Shown: piece by piece, positions 45,664 to 57,281 of the stretch
Layout: each line of letters opens with the position of its first letter
Position numbering within the stretch: position 1 is the first letter of the stretch
DNA from: Lyophyllum atratum
Lineage: Eukaryota; Basidiomycota; Agaricomycetes; Agaricales; Lyophyllaceae
DNA length: 64,000 nt
NCBI GenBank assembly: GCA_014905825.1
Contig: JACGCN010000013.1
Location: forward strand, 372,001-436,000
Reading direction: 5' to 3'
Translations under genes and position numbers: made by a program
Notes under the pieces: model-generated
Seen by the model: the letters and a program-made list of their open reading frames with translations, nothing else
The model's database searches: none
Told to the model about the DNA's origin: nothing

Positions 45664-48600
45664 ATGTCTACTAGGTATTCCCTACGGACTCGTCCCACTG
45701 CGGTTCGCAGCAGTGGGGCAATTACCCGTTACATGGAACCGACTGCGAATGAAGATCGCGTCGTTTCACCCGATACCTCTGATGCAGAAGATGAGGGGGC
45801 TGCCCCTCGTCGTCAAGATCTGCCGGGGTCGGAGTTAACGAGTTCTGGGCTCTCAGAGCCAGACACCCCTATGCTTCGAGCAAGGGAGACATCCCGTCAT
45901 CGCGACGGAGGCCAGACGGCTATTGTAACTACATCTGCGGGAGACAGTTCAGACTTGACCGAGATGTCAGATGGAATTCCAGACAACCCTCAGGGCGAGG
46001 GTGGCACCACTCGGCGCCGACGGGCGTATGTTGAGGAGGTGCCTGATGAAGAGGGTAACGGATTATCAATGGACCAGACCACGTTGGTGGAGCAGGCTCG
46101 GCGGGCAATGACTGCTGCCGAGCGTGACCTCGTCGATACCCGTTATCGTAAAGTTTCATTGGCTGATCAAGCCAGTGGTCATACTGATAATAGTATTAAT
46201 AATACTGGACCTAAAATTAGTGACCCTTCTCTAGGCAAGGGGAAGAGTATTGACCCGCGGAATTGGGGTGATGCTAATTTAAGTGAAGACGACACTCTTG
46301 ATCCGGAGGTCCAGGCTCAGATATTGCGTGCTTGTCACGTCAATCTGATGAATAAGGGGGATGAAGCTGCAGGTCCCTCTCGTCAGAATGCTGATGGAAA
46401 TAATCAGGATGACAGACCCAATGTCAATAATGATAACGAGGAGGAGGAGACTGACGAACCTCCTTCGCGTAATGAATTGGTCGAGAGACTCAAGCGTAAG
46501 AAGCAACTCGAGAAAGAACTTCGGGATCTTGAGAAAGATCTGAAGAAGACCACGCGTAAGAAACATCGTGGAAAGGCTCGAGCGGCTTCTGTACCTTTGT
46601 CTCAAGAATTAACAGATATGATAGATGGCGTAGTTGGAAACTCGAAGAAGAAGTCCTCTAAGAAGAAGTCAGCTCCGAAGGATTTAAAACCTGTGAACCA
46701 TGTTACCGCTGATAGCGCTTTGGGTCGTGCATTCAAGAAACTCCGCGATGCTGCGGATGATTCTCCTTCGGATAGCTCGGATTCCAGCTCGGAGGACTCG
46801 CGATCAAGGCACGGCCATAGTGACAGCACATCTTCGTCTTCGAGGAGTAGCTCCCCATCGCCTTCGGACTCTTCTAGTAGTTCTGAAGATCGCAGTCACC
46901 GTTGTCGCAGTCGCCGTGGAGGACGTTCTCGTCGTCACGGTCGTCGGCGCCACAGCAAGACTATAAAACGATCATTGATTAAACCAACACCGCCTGATAA
47001 ATACAACGGGTCTTCGGACTTACAAGCATTTACTAAGTTTATGACCCATAGCTCGAACTATGTTAAGTACGGCTATGTAGAGAAGGAACGTCAGGTTATC
47101 GTGGTTTCTGAGTTCTTAACAGGACCGGCTTACACTTTTTATACGCAAGAAGTATCTCGGGAACCCGAGAATTGGACTTTAAGTGAATTCTTTCAGGAAT
47201 TATTCAATGACTCGTTCCCGATGGACTTCAGGAATAAGCAACGTGAACGACTTGAAAACTTTAGGCAAAATAATCGTACTGTTAAGAACTATGTGTCCGA
47301 GTTGAGTGAACTCTTCACCATCATAGGTTCTACCAGTAAAAAAGACAAAGTCATTAAGTTATTCAATGGTTTGAGGAGTTCGATACATACCCAATTGTAT
47401 CGTGCCAGAATCGAGCCCGAAACGGCTCGATGGAAACAAGTTATTCGCGCCGCCGAGTTCCATGAGATGGCCGAAAACGTCGAACTTGAGGATAACCGTC
47501 GTCAGCGCCACAACAGGCGTGATGACCGGCGGGACGACTCCGATCGGGATGATCGCAGGGACGACAAGCGTCATGGACCTAATGGCAGTGGGCATAAGCA
47601 TGCTGATGATCGCAGGGACCAGGGACACGGAAGCAAACCTGTGCGCCCTCGGTCCCCGTTCGGAAAGAAAACTAATGCTACTCCTGGGTTCTCATCTAGG
47701 CGCAGCGGTAATCATACTTATAAGCCATCTAACTACAAACCTGGAAATTCTAAACCTCGGCGAGCCGAGGAGACATCCACGCGCAGACCTACACTCAGCA
47801 AGGCTGAGGAAGAGGAACTCCGAGTGGCAGGGAAATGTTTTCTCTGCAAAGAGTTCGGGCACATGTCCCGGAACTGCCCTCAGGCTAAGACCACCAAGTC
47901 ATCTTCGTCAGGGAAGCCGCCGGGCATGAGTACCTATAGTGTCCGGGTGGATCTTGAAGAAACCGAGAGGCTATGTGAAGAAAGCCTGGGAAGCACAACT
48001 CAAGGACTTACCATATCCGCTATTGCGTTGCTTAATGCTCTGACTAGCGATGCTGGGTCTACTACCGACGACAACAGCCAGTCTGTGATGGAGTCTGAAT
48101 ATCAGACATGCCTTGAGGAACCTAATAATACTGACTATGTGGACTCCGAAGCGGAATCGGATAGTCTTCCCGATCTCCAGTCAGTAACCGACGATAGCGA
48201 GTACCTAGATGATCTCGATGACGTACCTGACACTGCCAATAGCGATGCTGATAGTGTTCCCGATCTCCAATCAGTATCCGATACTGACTCCGCGGCTTCT
48301 TTAGCCGATGACGAGGACGATACTGATGCTGAGGGCGGGCCGTCCGACGAGGATGATTGGCATGAAGAGGTAATCCTGGGCCCACACGAGCGTTGGAACC
48401 CCAAGGATTGTTACGAGTTCCAGGTACCGCATGCTGAAATAAAACTGAACCTGCTATGGGACGAAGCATTAGGACAGGGACCGCCGGCTAACTTAGGTTA
48501 CGCACCTGCCCGTAAGCTATCCTATATGCTAGAGTCTATGGCTCCTTATCCAGGCGATCCAGCGAACGTCCTTCAACTAAAGGGACCTCGGTTCGTTGTG

Positions 48601-50577
48601 TACCAATGCGGCGAACATGAGGTTTGCGTTATGGACCCCGTCCGTGACATTGACGAGGCGTTGCCGGAGCACATTGTCACTCATCCTGGATTTGAGATAG
48701 GCATGTGGTTTGCCAGGTTGTGTTGTGAGAAGGACCGAGTGCCGCTTACGTGCACGAGTTGGTTTCGGACTACATTGATGGCGGACGTATGGGCCTGGAA
48801 TGCTGAGAAGGTTCTCGAGTTAGGAATCCCCCTTTCGGGCGATGAACAAGAAATAGCGAACCTTAAAGACAAACGTTTCAAGGTCTACAGCCTTAGGAAC
48901 GGTCAGTATCGCGTGTGCGATCGGCTTCTCGACTATGAGGTGTCAATTGATGAGGAGCGCCTCCATAACCCGCGGTTTGACTTAGTCAAATGGTATCTTA
49001 AGAAATTACGGTTAGCTTACCAGGAACTCGAACATCAGATGTTCGAGAGGGAGAACCACAGCGACTTGGAGTCGGGTTTTCTTTTCCTCGGTCAGATGTC
49101 TGAGCGCCTGGCCGAGGAGGAATACGAGCTCGGACTCATGAGGCTGTGGGTTGGCGCCATGAACTGCGTGAAGTTCGATGAGAAGCCGGATAGACTTACC
49201 GTCCTCGAGCTTAACGGACAACAAGTACCTGCAGGGAAATACCCTTCCCTCCAGCGGAATACCGCTAAGGTTCGTGACCCGTCTCGGTCGGTTCCGAAAC
49301 CGCTGGTTATTGTTGTAAAGCTGAATGGGCACCCAGTGCATGCGCTCGTCGATTCCAGTTCCCTCGGGGACTTTGTGTCTAGCACCGTTGCTGAGCAATT
49401 AAAACTGAAGACAAAAGAGTTGACTAACCCGATGCCGGTTCAACTGGCTGTGCAGGGCTCGAGGTCTCGTGTTAACTTCGGTACTACCGCCAGCTTCGAG
49501 TATCAGAATATTAAATGCGAGCGATACTTCGATGTCATGAACCTAAGTGGATATGATATGATTCTCGGAACCCCGTGGATTTATCAACATAAGGTTACCT
49601 TTGGTCTGAATCCACCTCGCATGATGGTCGGTAGTGCAAACCCTCAGCCGATGGCTGGTGTCAGAGTGGCGCAACTCGCTTCACGGTCTATGGAATTGTA
49701 TGAGGAGAACCTGGAACGGATACGAGAAGAGCTGCGTGAGTACGCGCAGCCATTGTGCAAGAGTGCCAGTGAAACTCCATTACCTCCGTTACGAGCGATC
49801 AATCATGAGATACCTCTGATTGATGAGAATAAGGTCTACCCCTGGCGCCCGTCGCGGTGTCCCGAGGTGATGCGGCCGCAGTGGACCGAGAAACGAGCGG
49901 CGTATATCTCTACGGGCCGTTGGGAAGTTACTGTAAAGGGGAACCCCGTTCCCATGCTGCTTATACCGAAGCCGGCGAAGCCGGGCGAACAGCCTCGATT
50001 GCGTACAGTTGGGGATTTGCGCGCGAGGAATGCGAATACCTATAAAAGGGCGTCACCTTTGCCGGACATGGATGGAATCTTGAGGAGAGCAGCCGCCAGG
50101 AAATATCGCACGTTGATTGATGGTCAGGATGCGTATGAGCAGATCAGGATCATTCCTGAACACGTCCATCGATCCGTTCTAACTACTCCTGACGGTAATA
50201 TTGTCAGTAATGTTATCCAGATTGGGGATTGTAACGCTGGTGCAACTTACCAGGCGTTGATGAACCATTTGTTTTCGGCATATATTGGCCGCTTTATGGA
50301 CGTGTACCTTGATGACATCGTGATCTATTCGGATACATTGGAGGAGCATATTCAGCACGTTAAGCTAGTCCTCGATATTCTGAAGAGGGAGAAACTTTAC
50401 CTTAGCCAAAAGAAGTTGCGGTTCCTTGCTCGGGAGATTAAAATTCTAGGTCGCATCGTCGACGATGACGGCATTCGTATGGACCCGGACAAGGTGGATG
50501 CGTTGGTGAAATGGAAAGTCCCGACTAATCGTGACCTTTTGCGCGGATTCCTGGGTGCAGCGGGCGTACTTGGCTGA
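45664..50577 (+). pseudogene. Ty3/gypsy gag-protease-reverse transcriptase frame
   Basis: A 1637-codon frame. A coiled, Lys/Glu-rich segment occurs at about 270-310 and a Ser/Arg-rich region at 355-435. The capsid-like core follows to about 620, then a zinc knuckle (CFLCKEFGHMSRNC) at about 724 and a long acidic region at about 800-905. The retropepsin is at about 1220-1340 (ALVDSSSLGDFVS, with Ser where Gly is usual, and YDMILGTPWI). Reverse transcriptase is at about 1400-1637 (LIDGQDAYEQI, catalytic VYLDDIVIYS). The frame ends abruptly within GFLGAAG at 50577. One extra base near 50567 shifts the rest of pol to another frame, where YLADDIDRVRVP continues the family sequence. Confidence 0.9.
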
Positions 50578-51192
50578 TGATATCGACCGGGTTCGCGTGC
50601 CTATGGGTATTCTGCATGGGTTAACTGGGGATACTGTTCCTTTTCGTTGGGATCACACTCACCAGCGTGCGTTCGAAGATGTGAAACGGATGGCATCCGC
50701 TTGTCGAGACCATCACCGTAAGCCACTGCAGTATGGGCCTGACGCGCCGCCGATTAATGTCGTGACGGATGGTTGCGGCACGGGGATCGCGGGCGTGGTG
50801 AGCCAAGGTGCCGACTGGAAGACGGCGGACGTTGCGGTGTTCTTCTCAGCGAAGCTGAATGCAGCGCAGCAGAATTATCCGGTGCACAAGATTGAGATGC
50901 TCGGCGGAGTCGAGACTATGCTCCGACACCGTGACATTCTGCAGGGAGCATATTTTAAATGGTATACCGATCATAAAGGTTTAATACACTTACTCGAGCA
51001 GAAGAACTTGTCGGGTCGGCAGGCGCGCTGGCTCGAGAAGATCTCGGAGTTTAACTTTGACGTCGTGTACGTGCCGGGGGCTGAGAACATTTTGTCAGAT
51101 GCACTGTCGCGGCTGTATGCCAACGACAGCCCTGGTACAGTGCGAGCTAGGAGCGAGTATACATACTTTGACGTTGTAGACAACGACAACCT
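50566..51192 (+). pseudogene. Ty3/gypsy RNase H segment, interrupted by copia
   Basis: Continuation of pol in the shifted frame: YLADDIDRVRVPMG, then RNase H with its four acidic positions readable in VVTDGCGTG, HKIEMLGG, WYTDHKGL and ILSDALSRL. The natural sequence breaks after VVDNDN at the copia insertion (51193). The open frame to 51376 continues only into copia LTR sequence. Confidence 0.85.
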
Positions 51193-51500
51193 TGTTGAGC
51201 GTAGGATCGCGTACACGCGTCGGGATCACGTGGGTACGCGCGTGACCAGCTACCAGACTCCTGCCAGAGGATCGAGAGGGAGACGGGAGACGGAAGCATT
51301 TTGGTACTGTACAGTTTTACTTATATGGACGGACACTCGTAGACAGATACCTCAGTCGTTCCTATACACCGACTGAGGTATGTTATTTATCATAGCTATA
51401 CTCGACCCATGATACTTACTGCTAGTTTAGTTCTTATCCGTAACAGGTACTACAATACATCAGTCGTTCCTATACACCGACTGAGTTCTTATCCGTAACA
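51193..51500 (+). repeat. 5' LTR of the nested copia element
   Basis: 308 bp, bounded by TGTT and AACA. Its last 168 bp (51333-51500) are repeated exactly at 53931-54098. It contains two copies of a 25-bp hairpin-forming unit (CAGTCG, 11-nt loop, CGACTG), each followed by AGTTCTTATCCGTAACAG or a related stretch. The sequence right after it (GGTTATGGGCCCCG) is the probable primer-binding region. Confidence 0.75.
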
Positions 51501-51637
51501 GGTTATGGGCCCCGTGTCGTTTTAACTCAGTCAGATTTTTTGGAATTACTGCGAAACAGAAAAGTGTTCTCATTCGAGACCCACCCCGAAACTTATCTAC
51601 CCACCGAACCCACCCGAAATTTTTTTAACACTACGAA

Positions 51638-53974
51638 ATGTCTAACCCGGCACTATTCCTACTCCCCACTGACGAAAAATTCAACGGCGAAAATTGGCTG
51701 GCCTTCAAGACCACCATTAATGACGCCGCCGAAGCTCGCGGTGTCCTCGGTTACCTCACCGGCGACATCAGAGCTCCCGACCCCCTTAGCCCCGGCGACG
51801 CACCACCTCCTACCACCAGTTACTGGGGCTCCACGACGCCGACAGCCGACGAATGGGCCCAGCGTAACGCCTACGCGAAGGGCCTGATCACGTTGAACGT
51901 CATCAACCCAATAGGCCAAGGTGTGAAGCGGGACGGGACCGCCGCCGAGACGTGGACGTCGCTCACTGCTATCCACGACGTCCGGTCGGACCTGGCGCTG
52001 ATCAACGCGGAAGAGGTGCTCGGTGCCATCAAGTTCAGCGATGGGGGGAACCTTGCTGCTCACTTCGCTGAACTGCGCACGGCGTGGGGCAAGGCGAATG
52101 ACCAAGGAGCTAACATACTCGACACGAAGTTCAGGATGTATGTCCTGAAGTCCATGCCCAGGAACGCGAACTGGGTCGCCCTGTTGGGATCGCTCGTTAG
52201 CGAGACCACCTCTGCCGCAGTTATTGCCAGACTCACCACGCACGCGCTACTGTCTGGTGCGACGTCGAACCTCACCCCAGCCAAGTCCCCTCACGCTCTC
52301 TCAGCCCAATCGCCGGGAGGCAGACGCCCAGTGCGTAATCCAGAACTAAAATGCACGAATGTGCCAAACTGCGGTCGTACCGGCCATACCGCCGATAAAT
52401 GTTTCCGCCCCGGTGGTGGAATGGCGGGTCAGTATCCCGAGTGGTGGAAGGGACCCCGCACCCATACTCCAAACACCCCCGCACCTAACACTACCACTAC
52501 GCCCCAGCCCGCTGCGAACTCCGCGGTCGCATCTGCTGTCAACTCAGACGCGACTCGGTGCCTCGCCTTCTCCACAGCCGTCGCCAATCACATCGACCAG
52601 GGACCCCGGATCAGCTACGCAGACTCCGCGGCCAGCCAACACTTCTTTGTTGATCGGGGGGACTTCGAGACCTATACAGTGGCGGCAGACAACGTTGGGA
52701 CGACAGCGAGTGGGGGAGCTTTCACCATAATGGGGAAGGGCCGAGTTAGGAAGACAGTGACATATGGAGGGGAAATAATTGAACTCATCTTCGACGACGC
52801 CCTGCACACCCCCGCCTTGGAACACAATCTCATATCCATTGGCTGCCTCGACCAGAAAGGATGCACCGTTATCTTTGGTGGTGGATGTGCGACGTTCTAT
52901 GGTCCCGATAGCAAACCCTTCATGCGTGGTGAGGCCCACAATGCCACCATGTACCGAATTGAATTCGTCCCTCGCCCTGCCGCAATGTCAGCGCGATCAC
53001 TGAAGCACCCCGTGGATATTGAAATGTGGCACAGACGCCTGGGTCATGTTGGCGAGAGCGCTCTGCGCGACATGGTGCGAACAGGGGTTGTCGACGGACT
53101 TGACGTGACGAAAACGTCCTCGAAGGGCCGGTGCGAGGACTGCATTATGGGGAAGCATGCCCGCCGTCCCTTCGATGAGGAAGTCATCCCCGAATGCACG
53201 CCGAATGAGCGTGTCGCCTTCGACCTCCGGGGACCTGCGCGAGTAAAGACCGTCGGGGGGAAATCCTACATGATGTTAGGCTGTGATCAGGGAGGTGCGG
53301 GTACGGAAGGCTACTTCCTGTCTGATAAGACCAAGGAAACGACGGGAGCTGTGCTGGCAGTATACCATGCGGCGTTGGAACGGCAGACGGGTACCAAGCT
53401 GAAGGTTATCCGCACTGACGGCGGGGGAGAATTCGTCAATTCCGTGTGGGAAGAATATTGCAGGAGGTTCGGCATTACTCACGAAACCACTGCACCCCAC
53501 TCCTCCGCTGCCAATGGCGTGGTGGAACGCATGAACCGCACGATCCTCGATCGAGGGCGCAGCATGCTCGCTGATTCCGGATTACCTCCTACCTACTGGG
53601 GCGAGGCTATGGCGACAGCGATCTACCTGTCCCAGTTCGTACCCTCGTCACGTCACCCTGGGAAGTCCCCACACGAGATCAGAACGGGGAGGAAGCCGGA
53701 CATTGCTCACCTTAGACCCTTTGGATGCACCGCGTATGCAAAGGTTCCAGAGGAGGACGGCGGTAGTAAACTGGACCCCCGGTCAATCAAATGTGTCTTG
53801 CTCGGCTATTTTGGGCGCGGCGATTACAAGCTGCTCGATCGATCGAGCGGTCGAATCTTCCGTTCTCGTGACGTCATCTTCGAGGAAGGACCGCCTAATC
53901 GCACTCTACAACCCGCACCTGAAGATGAGCACACTCGTAGACAGATACCTCAGTCGTTCCTATACACCGACTGA
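51638..53974 (+). CDS. Copia gag-protease-integrase frame lacking reverse transcriptase
   Basis: An intact 778-codon frame. Gag (UBN2-like) fills about residues 1-215, starting LPTDEKFNGENWLAFK. A zinc knuckle CTNVPNCGRTGHTADKC follows at about 245-265, and the protease has SYADSAASQHFF at about 325. The pre-integrase motif is WHRRLGHVGESAL and CEDCIMGKHARRPF. Integrase has Asp in AFDLRGP (about 528), Asp in IRTDGGGEFVN (about 593) and Glu in NGVVERMNRT (about 629). Copia polyproteins normally continue for about 600 residues of reverse transcriptase and RNase H. Here the frame runs from EDEH straight into LTR sequence and stops at 53974. It could still supply Gag and integrase. Confidence 0.88.
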   Translation: MSNPALFLLPTDEKFNGENWLAFKTTINDAAEARGVLGYLTGDIRAPDPLSPGDAPPPTTSYWGSTTPTADEWAQRNAYAKGLITLNVINPIGQGVKRDGTAAETWTSLTAIHDVRSDLALINAEEVLGAIKFSDGGNLAAHFAELRTAWGKANDQGANILDTKFRMYVLKSMPRNANWVALLGSLVSETTSAAVIARLTTHALLSGATSNLTPAKSPHALSAQSPGGRRPVRNPELKCTNVPNCGRTGHTADKCFRPGGGMAGQYPEWWKGPRTHTPNTPAPNTTTTPQPAANSAVASAVNSDATRCLAFSTAVANHIDQGPRISYADSAASQHFFVDRGDFETYTVAADNVGTTASGGAFTIMGKGRVRKTVTYGGEIIELIFDDALHTPALEHNLISIGCLDQKGCTVIFGGGCATFYGPDSKPFMRGEAHNATMYRIEFVPRPAAMSARSLKHPVDIEMWHRRLGHVGESALRDMVRTGVVDGLDVTKTSSKGRCEDCIMGKHARRPFDEEVIPECTPNERVAFDLRGPARVKTVGGKSYMMLGCDQGGAGTEGYFLSDKTKETTGAVLAVYHAALERQTGTKLKVIRTDGGGEFVNSVWEEYCRRFGITHETTAPHSSAANGVVERMNRTILDRGRSMLADSGLPPTYWGEAMATAIYLSQFVPSSRHPGKSPHEIRTGRKPDIAHLRPFGCTAYAKVPEEDGGSKLDPRSIKCVLLGYFGRGDYKLLDRSSGRIFRSRDVIFEEGPPNRTLQPAPEDEHTRRQIPQSFLYTD

Positions 53975-54098
53975 GGTATGTTATTTATCATAGCTATACT
54001 CGACCCATGATACTTACTGCTAGTTTAGTTCTTATCCGTAACAGGTACTACAATACATCAGTCGTTCCTATACACCGACTGAGTTCTTATCCGTAACA
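53931..54098 (+). repeat. Truncated 3' LTR of the nested copia element
   Basis: Exact copy of the last 168 bp of the 5' LTR. The missing first 140 bp were lost with the adjoining pol region. Confidence 0.85.
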
Positions 54099-54103
54099 GA
54101 CCT

Positions 54104-54575
54104 GGGTGAGCATTTGATTTCCATGCCAGTTCTTGTTGGACTGGAGGGCGAGACTGCATCTCTACCGGACGTAGCGGGATCGGAGGGCGCCTCTGATAGC
54201 CCTGTTGTTGTCACACCGTCGAATGCTTTGCCTCGTCGGGGGCGTAAGCCGCGTGTCGAAATCCCTCCAGCTGAGACAGGGCGCCCTGAGACGGCGGCGG
54301 AGTTTGCAGCGAGAACATCGCGGAGTTTCGTCCTTCGAGGCCCTCGAGCACGAAAGGAGGGCGAGACAGTACGAGAAAAGACACAACAGCCAGCAGAGAA
54401 ACTTACAATACGGTTGCCAGCAAGACATGCAAAGGCGCCGTTACCTAATGACAGCGCTGGTGCGGCGCTGGAGGAAGCACCTATGCTGGGCGTGGGAACT
54501 CCTCCCACGAACGCGAACTTGACGAGGACTTCGCCTCTGCCTCACAGAACCTCCATAAGGTTACCCAGAATATAG
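54104..54575 (+). pseudogene. Ty3/gypsy pol spacer after the copia insertion
   Basis: Continues the gypsy polyprotein from GEHLISMPVLVG in the frame expected after the 2911-bp insertion. It encodes a Pro/Glu/Arg-rich linker between RNase H and integrase. A second frameshift lies between about 54490 and 54530, since the integrase part is in another frame (ERELDEDFASASQNLHKV). Confidence 0.75.
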
Positions 54576-57094
54576 AACCCGTTACCTTACAAGAACTCCT
54601 GAGCGGAGGGCGCGAACCTATCGACTTACTGGCCAATTTGAGCGGACGTTACAAGGACGACCCAGTCTTCTCGAAAATCGTAGCTGACCCTCGAGGTTTC
54701 AAGAACTTCGAGGTCACCGAGGACAAGATTGTCTATTTGAGGACAGGAGAACAGAAAGTGCTGTGTATACCTGCCATTGTGGTTAATGGTCGAAATGTAC
54801 GCGAGATCATTATCTCTGAAGCTCACTCCTTGCTGGCACACTTAGGTTTCAAGAAGACACTCGCATATCTTTGGGATCATGTCTGGTGGAAGCAAATGAG
54901 CCGTGACGTCCAAGAATACTGCGACACGTGCACGACCTGCCGAAGGAGCAAACCTTCGAACCAGCGAGCATACGGGCTACTCAACCCTCTCCCAGTGCCA
55001 ACTCAACCCTGGGAAGTCATCGGAATCGACTTCGTCGGGCCATTGCCTATGTCAAAGGACCGCAACGGGTCGTACGATTCGATCACGGTTATTATTGACC
55101 ATTTAACAGGTATGGTACATATTGTACCAAGTCGAACTAATTACACAGCTCGTCAAGTAGCCGAACTCGTGTTCGCAGAAGTATACAAACACCACGGACT
55201 CCCGAAGGCTATAGTTAGTGACAGGGATTCTCTCTTCACTAGCATATTCTGGTCGCACCTCCACGGACTTATTGGTACTCAGCTCAAGATGTCATCAGCG
55301 TATCATCCTGAAACCGATGGAGCTACTGAACGCGCGAACCGCACCGTTACACAGATGATTCGACAGTGCGTCGGACCGACCCAACGCGACTGGGTGGCCA
55401 AACTTCCGGCCGTCGAATTTGCGATTAACTCAGCTCGTTCTGAAAGCACGGGCTACGCTCCATTCTTCCTCAACACCGGAAGAATGCCGAGGTCGATGGT
55501 TTGGGCCTCAGCGGGACCTAGCGAGTACCCAGGGGTTAGAGTGTTCGCCCAGCGACTCAAGAGCGCTATTATGGCCGCTCACGACAGTATTCTAGCTGCT
55601 CGAGTCAAGCAGACCCGCCTCGCAAACCGCCGTCAACAACTTACTCCGTTTTCTAAGGACGACCTCGTATATCTGTCCACGAAAAACCTGACTTTCCCGA
55701 AAGGTCTCGCCCGCAAGCTTATCCCTAAGTACATGGGACCTTACCCTATCATCAAGGATTTCGGTAACAACTCATTTCGGGTCGGGATTCCCTCTACCAT
55801 GCGGCAACGGGGAATCCACGACGTCTTCCATGCTTCCCTTCTGCGCATCCATAAACCGAACGACGACCGACTCTTTCCGGGACGTCTCGATGGCCAGATT
55901 GTCGAATCGACCGAACAGGATGGTGAATGGGCAGCTGACAAAGTCGTGGCGCATCGCGGTTCTAAGACGAACACGATGTTTGAGGTCTTGTGGAAAGCCG
56001 GCGACAAATCCTGGATGACTTATTCCCAGGTTGTCGAACTCCACCTCCTCGAGCCGTACCTCGACGCGCTCGGGTTAGAAAGTATATCCGAATTGGAGGA
56101 AGGTTTCGGCGAGCCGCCACAAGGCGACCCGCAGATATTTTTAAGGAATTTGCAATTACCTCTCCTTAAAAGGGAGGTCGTTCCGCCCCCTTTACTCCCC
56201 CCTTCTCCTTCCTCTCCCTTCATCACCGTGTCGAGCCTCTCGCTCCACGGCATGGGTCCCCAAAAATACAACAAAACCCCTCGGCACCCATTCGTCTCCA
56301 CCGACCCCGAAACCCAATGTGTCGTTATCAAACACGCCAAAACGGGGCACCAGTACCAGATCCACCCCCTTCAACTCGCCCGCTTCATCAAGTATAACGA
56401 AGCAGTCCATTCCAACGATGACTATCGCTGGATCCACCCTCTGGGGTATCACGAGTTTTCCGAATACTTTAACTCGGCCAACTTCTTATACAAGGTCTGC
56501 GAATTTAACTACAAGACCAACAAGTGGATCATCCCTCGCACTCGCTTGCCCTCCAACATTCTCCCTACACCTCCACTCGATACCCGATACTTGCCTCTCG
56601 TAGGACTGGGTCTCATTGATTGTCGCAGTGGCGACATCGATGATCGGGCCTTCCAGGATGTCGTCCAAGCGCTGCGTCGTCCACATGGCGAAAACGCGCG
56701 CAAGTCCGCCCAGTACCATCGAAGGAAGGAGGAGAATCAGCAACAGCAGCACCAGACCCACGGGCGGAAGTGTCAGTATCAGGACGAGCGCGACCAGTTC
56801 CTGTCCGACGCGTACTCCGACTCGGACCACGAGGAACAGTTCTACGAGCGGCCGGCCAAGCGTCACCAATCTGCGGTGGCCGGACCGTCTCGCGCCCCGT
56901 CCAAACCATCTTCCTCCGTCGTGGCTAGTCCCAGCAGGACCGAGGACCGAAGCTCTACTCCCCTCAGTCCTAACGCGGTCATGGAGTCCCTGAGCGATAG
57001 CGAAGCTCGCAAGGCGAAGGCGGGGTCGGATCCCAAGGGCAAGGGGAAGGAAAAGGAGTCCTCTGGGTCGGACTCGCAGCCGATGGAGCAGTAA
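54520..57094 (+). pseudogene. Ty3/gypsy integrase with long C-terminal extension
   Basis: An open frame with Met at 54638 and natural sequence beginning near 54520. The zinc-binding part is AHSLLAHLGFKKTLAYLW followed by YCDTCTTC. The catalytic core has IGIDFVGPLP, AIVSDRDSLFTS and HPETDGATERANR. After the core, GPYPIIKDFGNNSFRV and HDVFHASLLRIH are usual. A chromodomain-like stretch follows (KVVAHRG, FEVLWKAGDKSWMTYSQV). About 345 further residues, unusual for gypsy integrases, include a folded-looking block (HPFVSTDPETQCVVI, YRWIHPLGYHEFSEYF, KTNKWIIPRTRLP), then a Gln/Ser/charged tail that ends 190 bp before the 3' LTR. This segment is intact by itself but cut off from gag-pol by the upstream frameshifts. 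Confidence 0.85.
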
Positions 57095-57281
57095 CGTTTT
57101 CGTTACCTCCCAACCACTCAATTGTCATCTCGTTACTTATCTCATCTCTATTCTTTCAGTTTAGATTGTCAGTTCACCCCAAAGTTCGGTGCTCCATCCG
57201 GAACACGTTTTACTCCCCCTTCCCTTGACTTATATTGATTACCTAGTCATCCCTCGACGCTCGCGATGCCTGGAGGGCGTA

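Larger units (their letters stand above)
51193..54098 (+). mobile_element. Nested Ty1/copia element with internal deletion
   Basis: Inserted in the gypsy pol gene between VVDNDN and GEHLISMP. The 5' LTR is inferred at 51193-51500 (TGTTGAGC to CCGTAACA). The flanking duplication is AACCT on the left (51188-51192) and GACCT on the right (54099-54103), one mismatch. Only the last 168 bp of the LTR are present on the right, identical to the left copy. Gag, protease and integrase are present, and the reverse transcriptase and RNase H regions are gone. One deletion from the end of integrase into the 3' LTR explains all of this. Confidence 0.85.
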
